This document shows positions 6,961 to 16,831 of a stretch of 17,018 nucleotides of DNA, piece after piece; the first letter of the stretch is position 1, and every line of letters begins with the position of its first letter. The notes beneath the pieces were generated by a model, which was given only the letters and a program-made list of their open reading frames with translations, was not told the DNA's origin and made no database searches. A program made the position numbers and the translations under genes. Origin of the DNA: Jimgerdemannia flammicorona (lineage: Eukaryota > Mucoromycota > Endogonomycetes > Endogonales > Endogonaceae); assembly GCA_003990745.1 (NCBI GenBank), contig RBNI01002966.1, forward strand, positions 1-17,018, read 5' to 3'.

Positions 6961-7442
6961 AAATTCGAATGGACCAAGGAGTACCAAGAAACCTTCAATG
7001 AACTTAAGACCAGATTGACCCAAGCACTCATCCTCAGAAGACCAGACTGGAACCTAGAATTCATCCTGTAGAAAGATGCGAGTGCTATAGAACTTAGAGC
7101 AGTCCTAGCTCAGAAGAAAGATGAACATGAATATATCATCTCCTATGCAAGCCAAGGTACCCACAGAGTAGAACAGAACTACAAGTCATATAAGCTTGAA
7201 TGCTTAGCAGTAGTCTGAGCAGTAGACAAGTTCCACTACTACCTAGCTGGGAAACACTTCACCATTCAAACAGACCATTCTGCTCTTACCTGGCTATTCC
7301 ATACTCTGAACCCCAAAGGAATATATGCCAGATGGATCTACAGGCTACAAGAGTATGACTGTACTGTCAAGCACTGCTCAGAAAAGACCAATACCAATAC
7401 TGATGTACTCTCAAAGATACCCCAAAACACCTCCATCAAGAC
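6961..7442 (+). pseudogene. Degraded RNase H domain
   Basis: Follows RT directly. Landmarks are KDASAIELRAVLAQ (about 7072-7113, DAS with the first acidic residue), YKLECLAVV (about 7190-7215, catalytic Glu) and QTDHSALTWLF (about 7269-7300, catalytic Asp), ending in a NTNTDVLSKIP stretch that matches the usual N.ADALSR end. It removes RNA from RNA/DNA hybrids during cDNA synthesis. TAG 7069-7071 and TGA 7216-7218 interrupt it. Between about 7400 and 7442 the reading frame shifts, because the integrase region is read in the next frame. Confidence 0.85.
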
Positions 7443-8647
7443 TATTTAACATGAATAAGGAGCTATACTATGAATTAATCAGCTGTCTTGGGCAGCGGAA
7501 GATGTCCAACCACCTCAAACTCTGAACAATCACCATTATCAACCGGACTTGGAAACAGTTTGAATTAGACAACACTATACTCAGAAAAGGAGGAAAGCTA
7601 GTAATACCCAAATACAAGAAGTATCAAGTAATGAAGGAAGTACATGAGCAAGGATACTTAGGAGGAACCAATATATATGACAAGGCAAAAAGGACCATGT
7701 GGTGGCCCAAGATGAAAGAAGACCTGCACCAATTTGTCAAAGGATGTGATAAGTACCAAAAACAGAAATAAGATCAGTAAGACCAGGTACCTGGGTCATC
7801 AAGAATTGAGCCTATCCTCTTCTACCACATTGCAATGGATATCATTAGACCACTACCAGTAATACTATCAGAAAACTGCTATATTATAGTTATTATAGAC
7901 CTCTTCACCAAATAGATAGAGGTAGGAGTATTACAAGAAGCCAATGCCCTCTCTATAGCCGACTTTCTATACTGAGAAATCATCTGCTGCTATAAGACAC
8001 CAAAGCAAATCACAACAGACCATGGAACGGAATTTGTTAATAGATTCTATAAGATAATGTATCAGAAATACAAGATCCAGCACATCAAGACTACCATATA
8101 CCACTCTCAAAGAAATGGACAGACAGAGAGAACCAACAAGACCCTCAAGAACATCCTAGTGAAGATCTCAGAGACATATGAGAATTGGGATAACTATCTC
8201 CCAACTGCCCTCTCTGTCCTATGAGACAAATGGTCACAGAGCACACATTTTACCCCAAGAGAGCTACTCTTCAGAGAAGAAGATTCTGATAGAACCTCAG
8301 CTACAAATCTAGACCTAACTTAGAGACAGGTTGACACAGAAATCTGGAGACTATACCAAATCAGGAAGAAGGCTGAAGATTATATCACCAAGTCACAAGT
8401 GCTAATAAGAAAGAATGTGGAAAAGAATCACAAGGCCCTAGAACCCATCCGAATTGGAGAAAAGGTTCTACTGTATCAAAATATGATAGAAGTCTCATGG
8501 TCATGAAAACTGGAGCCCAAATGGGAAGGACCCTTCTATGTGCAAGATATCAAGGGAACTACCTTCTGGCTTAGAAAAATCTCAAGAACCATACTGCCTA
8601 CTATAGTACACAGGAACAGACTCAAGAAGTACTATGAATCTATATAA
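7443..8647 (+). pseudogene. Degraded integrase with GPY/F-like tail
   Basis: Joins cDNA to the chromosome. The N-terminal zinc region is recognisable but degenerate (VHEQGYLGG..., WWPKMKEDLHQFVKGCDKYQ): the second Cys has become Tyr and one His is not seen. The catalytic core shows Asp in HIAMDIIRPLPV (about 7832), Asp in ITTDHGTEFV (about 8020) and Glu in HSQRNGQTERTNK (about 8130), giving DDE order. A KWEGPFYVQDI stretch near 8520-8550 is the GPY/F-type module. Stops occur at 7523, 7769, 7778, 7913, 7973, 8222, 8321 and 8504 (first base given). TAA 8645-8647 is the likely end, but with so many acquired stops the true C-terminus is uncertain. No chromodomain is recognisable. Confidence 0.85.
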
Positions 8648-9001
8648 GAGAAGCAAAACATGATGACCACCTACGAGGTTCTAGTCCATGAATCGTAACA
8701 GCATGTCCTGTGACCAGCAGGCTATCTGTCTGGACCATTCTCTAAGGGATATAGCACTGGTAACTACTCATCCATAAGACTTTCAAAGTCAGAGGAGTTT
8801 GAACTGTCAACTGATTGGTCAAGATCAGAATCAGGCCCTTACTCTATATGAAGGGAGTGACCCTTCACCATTATGCCAAAATACAAAGGGAAGACACCAG
8901 CCCATAAATACCACTTTTTGACCCCTTGCTAGAGGTTATAGGATCAGCAAATTTTTCAGGACTGGACCAATGAATAAGGACACTCAGGAAGATCCTTATT
9001 C
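8648..9001 (+). other. 3' internal region between pol and polypurine tract
   Basis: No recognisable gene. The pol frame can be read on to the LTR (starting MMTTYEVLVHES) but with seven stops in about 120 codons, near the number expected by chance. It could be a decayed C-terminal extension, a small third ORF, or untranslated sequence; the data do not decide. Confidence 0.4.
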
Positions 9002-9011
9002 AGAAGGAAGA
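9002..9011 (+). other. Polypurine tract
   Basis: AGAAGGAAGA, ten purines directly adjoining the first base of the 3' LTR, the expected place for plus-strand cDNA priming. Confidence 0.7.
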
Positions 9012-9166
9012 TATAACAGTGACCCCAGAATGATGACATCAGCACAGGAGACAGCCTTTCCTTGCAAGCCACCAGATCAAAGCACAAGAAGATTATACAG
9101 CATATAAGATGAGCAATGATGACCAACTGTGAGTCATTGTGACCACAGTATAAGCATCCTGAAGAA

Positions 9167-9174
9167 TATAAAAG
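9167..9174 (+). promoter_or_regulatory. First TATA box, copy C
   Basis: TATAAAAG, 87 nt before the ATG at 9254, with TGAGTCA at 9130-9136. Same arrangement as in copies B and D. Confidence 0.55.
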
Positions 9175-9253
9175 AAAGATCAAGGAACCGCAGTAGTAGC
9201 AACCAACAAGAACCACCAATCCCAAAATAGCTTAAAGACTTATCATAAATGAA

Positions 9254-10075
9254 ATGCCTGCTGCCTGCCAAACCTCAAGGACAAGGAACCACCAAGGTAT
9301 CTCAGTCGAGGAAAGGATGTTCCAAAACATCAGAAGAGCCATGGGGACCTGCTCAAGAAGGACTCTCAGTATCAACCTAGGTACTGCAGATCCTTATCAC
9401 TTTATCCTCTACCACCGAGAAATGAAAACAAGGATCACTATTGCTACTGAATGCCTCCAAATGTGGCAGGAGTATGAAATAGGAAACCTCCTCTGCCGGG
9501 AGTTCCCACAGGTCAGCACTCAAGAGCTACAAGATGCCACTTCTATGGATATATGCAAAACAAGGACAGCTAAGAAGATCTATCAGATCTTCCAGCATAC
9601 ACTATGGTCGATCTCCAACTTGGAGTATATTAGAGTCTCAGACTTCAGAGACCTGTCATCCTGCCATATCAATGCACTAGAAGCCAGGGTGGCTACAGAA
9701 GCCCAGTCTACTATCACCCTCAACAGTGAAGAAGTAGAAGACTTCTGGCATCCTATCCTCCAGAACAACCCAGATCAATTCCTGCAAGGATTAATCTCAG
9801 TATTCCAAGGCCCAAGTATCCAGGTTAGACCTCTCCAAGACCCCACATTTGTTCTCTATTTTGTGGAAGAGAATCTCATAGACTGAAGAGCTCCAGATCT
9901 CCTTGTTCCTGATTTCCCTGCTACAGCTGAACATGATGACATCATTGGCAATGACATTATCTTGCGTGATATATACAAAATGCACAACCTACATGACAAG
10001 TTCACAGATCTCATCTCCTTTAGTGATGATGATAATGATGATGAAGCCCCCATAGTCCTGAACTTTCTGCTCTAA
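9254..10075 (+). pseudogene. LTR-encoded protein, one premature stop (copy C)
   Basis: The frame is open from MPAACQTSRTRNH at 9254 to TGA 9884-9886, where copies A, B and D read TGG (the IDWRAPD stretch). It continues in the same frame without another stop to TAA 10073-10075, ending APIVLNFLL. It is therefore only one nonsense change away from full length, which would give 273 codons plus stop, against 272 in copy A. As in copy B it carries the LLVP and IGND variants and lacks the 18-nt segment of copies A and D. A truncated 210-residue product could be made. Confidence 0.75.
9935..9961. other. Inverted repeat in the LTR ORF, copy C
   Basis: GATGACATCATT and AATGACATTATC flank GGC. The left arm contains TGACATCA, the same octamer found near the 5' end of every LTR (after CAGAATGA). 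Related to the palindromes at 432-455 and 2688-2714. Confidence 0.45.
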
Positions 10076-10245
10076 GTTCTTTGTTATACTGGATAATGCC
10101 AGTACTGATATTCTCATGTAACACTGGATAATGCCAGCACTGATATTCTGAGGTAACACAAAATTGTTCCAGCACTGGTATTTTGATGTGATACTAAATA
10201 ATGCCAGCATCCTAAATCTGTACAACCATCAGTACTGATCCTGGA
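10076..10245 (+). repeat. 35-bp tandem repeats, copy C
   Basis: Degenerate units of about 35 bp with CCAGCACTGATATTCT-type cores, between the ORF stop and the second TATA box, matching the arrays of the other LTRs. Confidence 0.6.
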
Positions 10246-10314
10246 ACTTAGTAGTTTTAGTTATTGGAATTTATATTTAGCTTTATATCTTAGCAACCAT
10301 CAAATTATATTTTG

Positions 10315-10347
10315 TATAAATACCCCTCTTATTTCCTCTGAAATAAA
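10315..10347 (+). promoter_or_regulatory. Second TATA box and poly(A) signal, copy C
   Basis: TATAAATA (10315-10322) and AATAAA (10342-10347). In this 3' LTR the AATAAA is the expected 3'-end signal of the genomic RNA. Confidence 0.5.
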
Positions 10348-10554
10348 GTCAGTTCTTCTCAGTACAATATACACACTTCTTTACAAGCAATCTAAGAGAT
10401 AACAAGACAGTTAAAGATAAGAAGTTTGAGGACTATAAGACCTTGGGAAGGCACTCCAATAAGAACTTGCTTATAACAAACTTGAGTTAGTCTAAGAGAT
10501 ACACCTTGAAGAGAATCTGGCATATTTGAAGAACTCAGTGACCACTATGTGACA

Positions 10555-11651
10555 ATATTTACAAATAGAAGAATTTTAATAGCAAATGGGCTGCTCTAGT
10601 TTATAAACTCAAGAGAGATAATAAAACTTTTAGATATAGTAGTTGAAAATAGAGTAGTATATAATTAAACAGTTAATGTTCCTATTAAATAGATGAATAT
10701 TCAGTAATTCTCTTTTTCAAATTAGCCCTTCAATTGTAAAATTTTTAACATTACTTATATATCTGAAACTTAGACTAGTAAATATGTACTGTTCTATTAA
10801 GATCCATTTACTATTCTATATAAACTGATGTCAAATACTTTGTTTAAGAACAATATGAAATTTAAAGTGGAGAAATACTATACTATAGATAGTATATAAA
10901 AGTACTCTGAGATATATTAGAGTGAATTTTAATAGTAAATATAGGTAAAATAATAATTAATTTTAAGTTTACAGATAATTAGTTAATATACTCACTATTT
11001 ATAGACTATAATTCTTTTTTCAAACTATAGAAAAAACTCTTACTTAGTATAACAGTAATTCTAATATTACTTGGAATTAACCAAATACATTATAATCTAC
11101 TTAAATATACTAAAATATATTCACTATGATTATAAATATATTTTGTAGTAATATTATTATATACAGACTAGATGGCAAACTTTATAATTACTATTCAGTA
11201 GTTATATCCTTTATAGTCAATTATCCAGAGGTATATTAGATCTATCTGATCTATATGAATTAAGTCTGCCCAAAATGTATAACCCCTTGCTTGTAATTTT
11301 TATGTCTTGATAAGATATATTCTCTATAAATAGTTTCTGAGATACAGAGAGTAGTTGTAAATATACAGATTTATCATTCAAAAGGTAAACATAAAATAGC
11401 TGAGAAGAGCCTTTAAGAGTATAAATTATGAAAACTAACTATATATATTAATTTTACATATTTTTAAATAAATATTTTTATTAACAATTACATCATCTAT
11501 TAATCAAACTTTAGAATATACTATGAGAATACCTCTTATAAACATTTATTCAATAATTATATCTGAAATATTTTATTAAGTAAAAAAAGGTATCTGAGAA
11601 CACCTAATCAATTTAACTCTTAATCTTATTAAGAGTTCATTTGATATATAT
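10555..11651. other. AT-rich block without recognisable genes
   Basis: About 1.1 kb between two retrotransposons. Strongly A/T-rich, full of TA dinucleotides, with almost no CpG and no long frame on either strand. It may be older repeat DNA mutated beyond recognition by an RIP-like process or simply AT-rich intergenic sequence. I could not identify any element in it. Confidence 0.55.
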
Positions 11652-11807
11652 TGTAACAGTGACCCCAGAATGATGACATCAGTACAGGAGACAGCCTTTC
11701 CTTGTAAAGCCACCAGATCAGAGCACAAGAAGATCATACGGCATATGAGATGAGCAATAATGACCAATTATGAGTCATTGTGACCACAGTACAAACATCC
11801 TGAAGAA

Positions 11808-11815
11808 TATAAAAG
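11808..11815 (+). promoter_or_regulatory. First TATA box, copy D
   Basis: TATAAAAG, 87 nt before the ATG at 11895, with TGAGTCA at 11771-11777. Confidence 0.55.
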
Positions 11816-11894
11816 AAGGATCAAGGAATTACAGTAGCAGCAACTAACAAGAACCACTAATCTCAAAATAGCTCAAAGACTTATTACAAACAAA

Positions 11895-12722
11895 ATGCCT
11901 GCTGCCTGCCAAACCTCAAGGTCAAGAAACCATCAAGGTACCTCGGTTGAAGAAAGGATGTTCCAAGACATCAGAAGAGCCATAGGGACCCACTCAAGAA
12001 GGACTCCTAGTATTAACCTGGGTACTGCAGACCCTTATCACTTTATTCTCTACCACTGCGAAATGGAAACAAGGATCACCATTGCTACCAAATGTCTCCA
12101 AATGTGGCAGGAGTATGAAATAGGAAACCTCCTCTGCCGGGAGTTCCCACAGGCCAGTATCCAAGAGCTACAAGATGTCACTCCCATGGATATATGTGAA
12201 ATGAGGATAGCTAAGAAGATCCATCAGATCTTCAGGCATGCACCATGGTCAATCTCCAACTTAGAGTATGTTAGAGTCTCAGATTTCAGAGACCTGTCAT
12301 CCCACCATATCAATGCACTAGAAGCCAGAGTGGCTACAGAAGCCCAGTCCACTATCACCCTCAACAATGAAGAAGTAAAAGACTTCTAGCACCCTATCCT
12401 CCAGGACAATCCAGATCAATTCCTGTAAGGATTGATCTCAGTATTCTAAGGCCCAAGCATCTAGGTTAGACCTCTCCAAGACCCCACATTTGTTCCCTAT
12501 TTTGTGAAAGAGAACCTCATAGACTGGAGAGCTCCAGATCTTGTTCCCGATTTCTCCGCCACAGCCGAACGTAATGACGTCATCGATGATGTCATCCCAT
12601 GTGACATACCCAAAGCATGCAAAGTATATGAAACATGTGATCTGTATGATGAATTCACAGATCTCATCTCCTTCAGTGATGATGATGATGAAGCCTCCAT
12701 GATCCTGAACTTTCTGCTCTAA
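11895..12722 (+). pseudogene. Broken copy of the LTR-encoded protein (copy D)
   Basis: Open for 164 codons from MPAACQTSRSRNH, then TAG 12387-12389, TAA 12426-12428, TAA 12447-12449 and TAG 12462-12464, then open again to TAA 12720-12722 (ending ASMILNFLL). No frameshift is seen. The TAA at 12426 is in the same codon as the TAA at 2538 of copy B, whereas copies A and C still have CAA. Since B and C are LTRs of one insertion, this shared stop must have arisen twice. The TGACGTCA octamer is kept at 12575-12582. Confidence 0.8.
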
Positions 12723-12893
12723 GTTCTTTGTTACACTAGATAATACCAGCACCAGTATTCTCATATAACACTAGATAATACCAGCACTGATATTCTGAGG
12801 TGACGTGAAATTGTTCCAGCACTGGCATTTTGATGTGACACTGAATAATGCCAGTATCCTGAACCTGTACAACCATCAGTACCAACCCTGGAA
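12723..12893 (+). repeat. 35-bp tandem repeats, copy D
   Basis: The same degenerate array (AATACCAGCACCAGTATTCT-type cores) as in the other LTRs, between ORF stop and second TATA box. Confidence 0.6.
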
Positions 12894-12961
12894 CTTAGTA
12901 GTTTTAGTTATTGGAATTTATATTTAGCTTTATATCTTAGCAACCATTGAATTATATTTTG

Positions 12962-12994
12962 TATAAATACCCCTCTTATTTCCTCTGAAATAAA
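12962..12994 (+). promoter_or_regulatory. Second TATA box and poly(A) signal, copy D
   Basis: TATAAATA (12962-12969) and AATAAA (12989-12994), with the spacing seen in the other LTRs. Inferred start region for gag-pol RNA. Confidence 0.5.
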
Positions 12995-13205
12995 GTCAGT
13001 TCCTCTCAGTACAATATACACACTTCCTTGCAAGTAATCTAAGAGATAACAAGACAGTTTAAAGATAAGAAGTTTGAGAACTATAAGACCTTGGGAAGGC
13101 ACTTCAATAAGAACTTGCTTATAACAAACTTGAGTTAGTCTAAGAGATATACCTTGAAGAGAATTTGGTATATTTGAAGGACTCAGCAATCACTATGTGA
13201 TAACT

Positions 13206-13219
13206 TGGTGCCCATTGGC
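13206..13219 (+). other. Primer-binding-site candidate of the third element
   Basis: TGGTGCCCATTGGC, 3 nt after the LTR end. It differs from the copy at 3311 at one base, a TpG versus TpA difference. Confidence 0.55.
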
Positions 13220-13322
13220 TGGTGATTCAAGATGAATCCCTCACTTTCAAGCTGAAAAACAAACAACTCCCACAACAACTACCCTGACTATAAGAGTCAC
13301 CCCTGCAAGAATTCAAGACAAG

Positions 13323-14690
13323 ATGGAAATGCATCCCCCCACATTCTATGGATATACTACTGAAGAGTCAATCCTGACCTTCATTGAAGACTTTGAACAA
13401 TTCGCTGCTATATGAGCCCTTGGTGTGGATGCTCAATTGGCCCTTCTACCAGTCAGCCTTAGAGGACCTGCCAGAGATAAGTTCAATGCAGCCACCATTG
13501 CTGATGTTGGTGTAGCCAAACTTACCAACATGAAGGTCTTCCTCAGAACAACATATTATACCGAAGAGATCAAGCAAGCTCTCAAGGATCAACTCAATAC
13601 TATCTGCCAGAGACTTAGTGAAGATCCCAACTCATTCTATACCTGAATTTGCCACCAGATTATCTTGGCTGGCTATAATGACTGCCTCAAGGAACAAATA
13701 GCAGATTAAACCTTCCTCAAAGAAGTTCACCCTGAAATTGCCCTAGCAATCTGGTCTACTCCAGCTGCACTAACTCTTGATCAGAAAGTGGTCTTTGCAC
13801 AGAGATATTGGACTGCCAGACACTCTGCCGAACACTCAATGGAGAAAATAACTGGCATCAAGATAGAGCCATCAAAGCCAACTAGTATCATACCCACCAT
13901 AGTTATAAATAGACAACCAACCTCACCTACCTCCAAGACAGTCAAAGCTAATCCAGTGAAAGAACTCGCCAAGCAGTTTGCTGAGATGACTGCACATCTT
14001 GATGATGTTGTTAGAGAAGTCCAAAGCACTAACAGAAGACCAGTGCAGAGATTTGCAGCTACTACAGAAGAATGCAATATCATATGCTTCAGATATAGAG
14101 AAGAAGGCCACTATGCAAAGAGTTGCATGACTGAAACAAGACATAAAGCCCAACTAAGCAATGCTAGCAGAACCAGAGAACAAACCAATACAGTAGTCAT
14201 TGAGGATATTGGTGACACTGATGATGAAGAATACTATAAGGAGCTTAAATTCTACTCTGCTACTGAAGGTACTAGAACCCGGTCCAAGCCCTATGATAAG
14301 AAGAGCAACAGCAAGCCAGTTGAAAGACCAAAGAAGACCCCAGCTGTCACTATTCAAAGCAAGACCCAACTTGAGGAGATTGATCAAGACATGGAGTTAG
14401 ATGAAGCTGCCTGCCAAATCATAGAAGGCACTACTCCAGTCTCAGGAGAAAGCGAAAGCAAGAAGGAACAGAAGCTGTGCAAGACCAAGATCCACCAGTA
14501 TGATATCTACAAGGACCTCAAGGAACAGAAGGTCAATGCTACCTTTGGACAGCTAGCTGAAGTCCCTGCCTTCAGACAGCAGTTGAGAGTAGGACTTGCA
14601 ACTACCACCAAGAATCAAGAGTACAAGATTGTAGAAGCTCACAATGTACAGGAAGAATTCAAGAACTCAGGTGAAGAATCTGAAGACCAG
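13323..14690 (+). pseudogene. gag: Degraded gag of the third element
   Basis: Begins at ATG 13323 with MEMHPPTFYGYTTEES, collinear with 3428 onward. Stops are TGA 13413-13415 (CGA in the other copy), TGA 13644-13646 (also TGA in the other copy) and TAA 13707-13709. From there the frame is open for about 365 codons, through the zinc knuckle into protease. The knuckle near 14085-14130 reads CFRY...HYAKSC, so here the second Cys is lost while the first and last are kept, the reverse of the other copy. The uninterrupted frame shows that gag and protease were fused in one ORF, without a programmed frameshift. Confidence 0.8.
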
Positions 14691-14699
14691 TACAAGACA

Positions 14700-15070
14700 T
14701 CAGCCTATACCCCCTGCCAGATTGAAGACTATATCTTTAATGCCATTATTGATACTGGTGCTGGAGGATGCCTCATAAGCAAGAAGACAATTGACTGCCT
14801 AGGTTGAGATATTGAAGAGACTACTAAGAACAGCAGATGGTACATGAGCTACCCCTCTTGGCAAAATCTGAGAAGTCTCCATCAAGATAGGAGGAGCCAC
14901 CATCCCAGTAGATGTGATTGTTATAAGTGCCACCATCTATGACATCCTCATTGGCAATCAATGGCTTCACAAAGCCAGGGTCATCATTGACCTCGATGCC
15001 CAGAAGATACAGATCAACTACAGAGGAAGAAAGGTATGAGTCTCTATCAATGTCCACAAAGAAGTCCTCC
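14700..15070 (+). pseudogene. Degraded protease of the third element
   Basis: The active site IIDTGAGGCLISKKTIDC is intact (DTGA at 14751-14762), unlike the DTDA of the complete element. TGA 14805-14807 replaces a Trp codon (TGG in the other copy). An 11-nt deletion near 14829 removes MVYV-equivalent codons and shifts the frame; a one-base loss near 15070 restores it, so about 240 nt are read out of frame. Confidence 0.75.
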
Positions 15071-15827
15071 AGACATGGAGGAAGGAGATGAAGAAGACAC
15101 AGAGGTCTTCATGCACTTGGTAAATAAGAATAAGAACAAGAGCAAGACACCCAAGCTCACAGATGAGCAGTGGTACAATAAGATCATTGATGGCTATACC
15201 CCTCAAGGAAGATGCCCCCATAGTACTAAAATGTACTGCTCTGAACACCTGAATGACTACTGGTCCTGTATCAGTGAAGTCAGGAAAATCCACCAACAGA
15301 AACATGAGCAAGAAGCTGCCAAAGTAAAAAGGAAAGCTGAAGAAGATGACCAGCCCCCAGAGCTTCAAGCTAACAGTGACGATGAGGAGGAATAAGAATC
15401 AGACATCACCCTCAAGGTCAAGAAGTTTCACCCTGAAGCCAAGATCCCAAAATACAAGACTAAAGGAGCCATAGGAATGAACCTTGCCAGCATTCAAGAT
15501 GCTACTCTTGAACCACAGACCACTACTCTACTTGGTACTGGAATTGGAGTCAAGCTACCAGAAAACTATGCCAGAATTATCAAGACCAGGAGCAGTCTGG
15601 CCAAAAGTGAAATCTCAGTTGAAGGAGGAGTAATTGATCCTGATTATACTGGCGAGATCTTTCTCATAGTCAGAAATCACAACCACATCACCCCCTTCGA
15701 AGTCAAGAAGTATGACAGGATTGGTCAGATGCTGATCCATGAAATCAAGAAGCCTAAGATTATAGAAGCCATCAAACTCATCAAGACTAAGAGAGGAGAA
15801 CAAGGCTTTGGATCTACTGGAAGAGGA
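15071..15827 (+). pseudogene. Linker and dUTPase domain of the third element
   Basis: The charged linker (KNKNKSKTPKLTDEQW, GRCPHSTKMYC) leads to TAA 15393-15395, then the dUTPase. Motif 1 reads MNLAS where the other copy has IDLAS, so its Asp is lost (GAC to AAC). Motif 2 KTRSSLA, motif 3 GGVIDPDYTGEI, motif 4 YDRIGQMLI and motif 5 RGEQGFGSTGRG (15792-15827) are intact. Two copies with the same domain in the same place show that the dUTPase was acquired before these insertions and is a family trait. The frame between 15396 and 15926 is open. Confidence 0.85.
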
Positions 15828-15999
15828 GTCTATGCTGCCACCAAGATTACCAAACTTGAGTACAAGAAAGACAAGGACCAGAACAAGCACACATATACCA
15901 TTGGAGAAAACTTTCCTCTGGAGGAATAACTTCTCAAGATCCTGTACCAGAACAAAGAAGTACTTGCTACAGACTTTAGAGATATCCACAATCAAGAAC

Positions 16000-16823
16000 C
16001 CAAGTACTACTACAAAGTTGATACCAGTGATACCAAGCCCATCTACCAGAAAGCCAGACCCATACCACCTGTCTACAGAGAGTGGCTATGAGCAGAACTC
16101 AAGGAAATGGAAGAAGCGGGAATTATCAAGCAAGCTATCAGCCCCTGGGCCTCACCCATTGTTCTAGCCCTGAAGAAAGGAAGCAAACCTGGAGAGTTTG
16201 CACCAAGACTCTGCATTGACTACAGGAAGCTCAATACCATCACCAAGAAGGATAGGCAGCCCTTGCTAAATATTCAAAAAATTCTTACCACCCTTGGAAG
16301 TAAAGCCAAATACTACACTACCTTGGATCTGTTCTCAGGCTTCCATCAGATCGGTCTCACTCAAGATGCCAGTGAGAAATCAGCCTTCATTACACCTGAC
16401 ACCACCTATATCTACCTGCGAATGCCATTTGGAATGTGCAATGTCCCAGCAAGTTTCCAGCGAATGATGAACAGAGTCTTCAGCAATGAGATTGGAAAAT
16501 GGCTCTTTGTCTATGTTGATGATGTGATCATCTTCAGCAATACTGCATGGGAACATGTCAATCATATACAGCTAGCCCTCAAGAGGCTCAAGGAGCATAG
16601 CCTCTACATCAAGCTCAAGAAATGCAAGTTTGCAGCTCAAGAAATCACCTACCTAGGACATCTTATCAACCAGACTGGAATCCACACAGACCCCATGAAG
16701 ATTGAGGCCGTTGCAGCCTACCCGAGACCCAGAACAACTACAGAAGTCCACACCTTTCTTGGACTAGCCAGCTACTATCCAACATTGCAGCACCTATCTA
16801 TGAGCTACTGAAGAAGGAGACCA
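16000..16823 (+). pseudogene. pol: Truncated reverse transcriptase of the third element
   Basis: After TAA 15927-15929 and TGA 16089-16091 the frame is open from about 16092 through CIDYRKLNTITKKDRQPL, YYTTLDLFSGFHQIGL, MPFGMCNVPASFQ and the YVDD box (16512-16523) to FLGLASYY. At 16777 a 22-nt deletion, relative to the complete element, removes the RRFIKGYS stretch and shifts the frame, ending at a stop near 16810. The homology ends altogether at about 16823. This is the best preserved RT in the window; the catalytic core is intact but thumb, RNase H and integrase are gone. Confidence 0.88.
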
Positions 16824-16831
16824 ACAACAAC

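Larger units (their letters stand above)
1766..10554 (+). mobile_element. Complete but inactive Ty3/gypsy LTR retrotransposon with dUTPase
   Basis: An 8.8-kb element with two direct LTRs (1766-3307 and 9012-10554), a primer-binding-site candidate just after the 5' LTR, gag-pol in between, and a purine tract touching the 3' LTR. The domain order protease, RT, RNase H, integrase is that of Ty3/gypsy (Metaviridae), not copia. The flanks give a possible 4-bp target duplication, ATAT (1762-1765 and 10555-10558), weak evidence in AT-rich DNA. Gag-pol carries about twenty stops and at least two frameshifts, so it cannot make its own proteins. The two LTRs differ at many sites, almost all transitions, consistent with an RIP-like process since insertion. 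Confidence 0.93.
9012..10554 (+). repeat. 3' LTR (copy C) of the complete element
   Basis: 1543 bp, TATAACAGTGACCCCAG to CCACTATGTGACA. Its second base is A where the other LTRs have G, a TpG to TpA change in the terminal dinucleotide needed for integration. Same inner layout as copy B, from which it differs mostly by transitions. The sequence after 10554 is AT-rich flank. Confidence 0.92.
11652..13202 (+). repeat. 5' LTR (copy D) of the third element
   Basis: 1551 bp, TGTAACAGTGACCCCAG to ATCACTATGTGATA. The terminal CA has become TA (CpA to TpA). It is closest to copy A in the C-terminal ORF segment (extra 18 nt, CRE-type palindrome). It is preceded by a GATATATAT tract. Confidence 0.9.
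11652..16823 (+). mobile_element. Third Ty3/gypsy element, truncated inside pol
   Basis: A 5' LTR (11652-13202) followed by gag, protease, dUTPase and most of RT, collinear with 1766-6960 of the complete element. Homology ends abruptly after GAAGAAGGAGACCAA at about 16823, where GC-rich unrelated DNA starts; there is no RNase H, integrase or 3' LTR in the window. It carries fewer stops than the complete element and several small deletions (11 nt near 14829, 1 nt near 15070, 22 nt near 16777). Confidence 0.88.

Noticed and set aside
8648..9001. Envelope-like or chromodomain-like gene after integrase
   Set aside because: No signal peptide, membrane segment or chromodomain residues visible, and stop density near the chance level.
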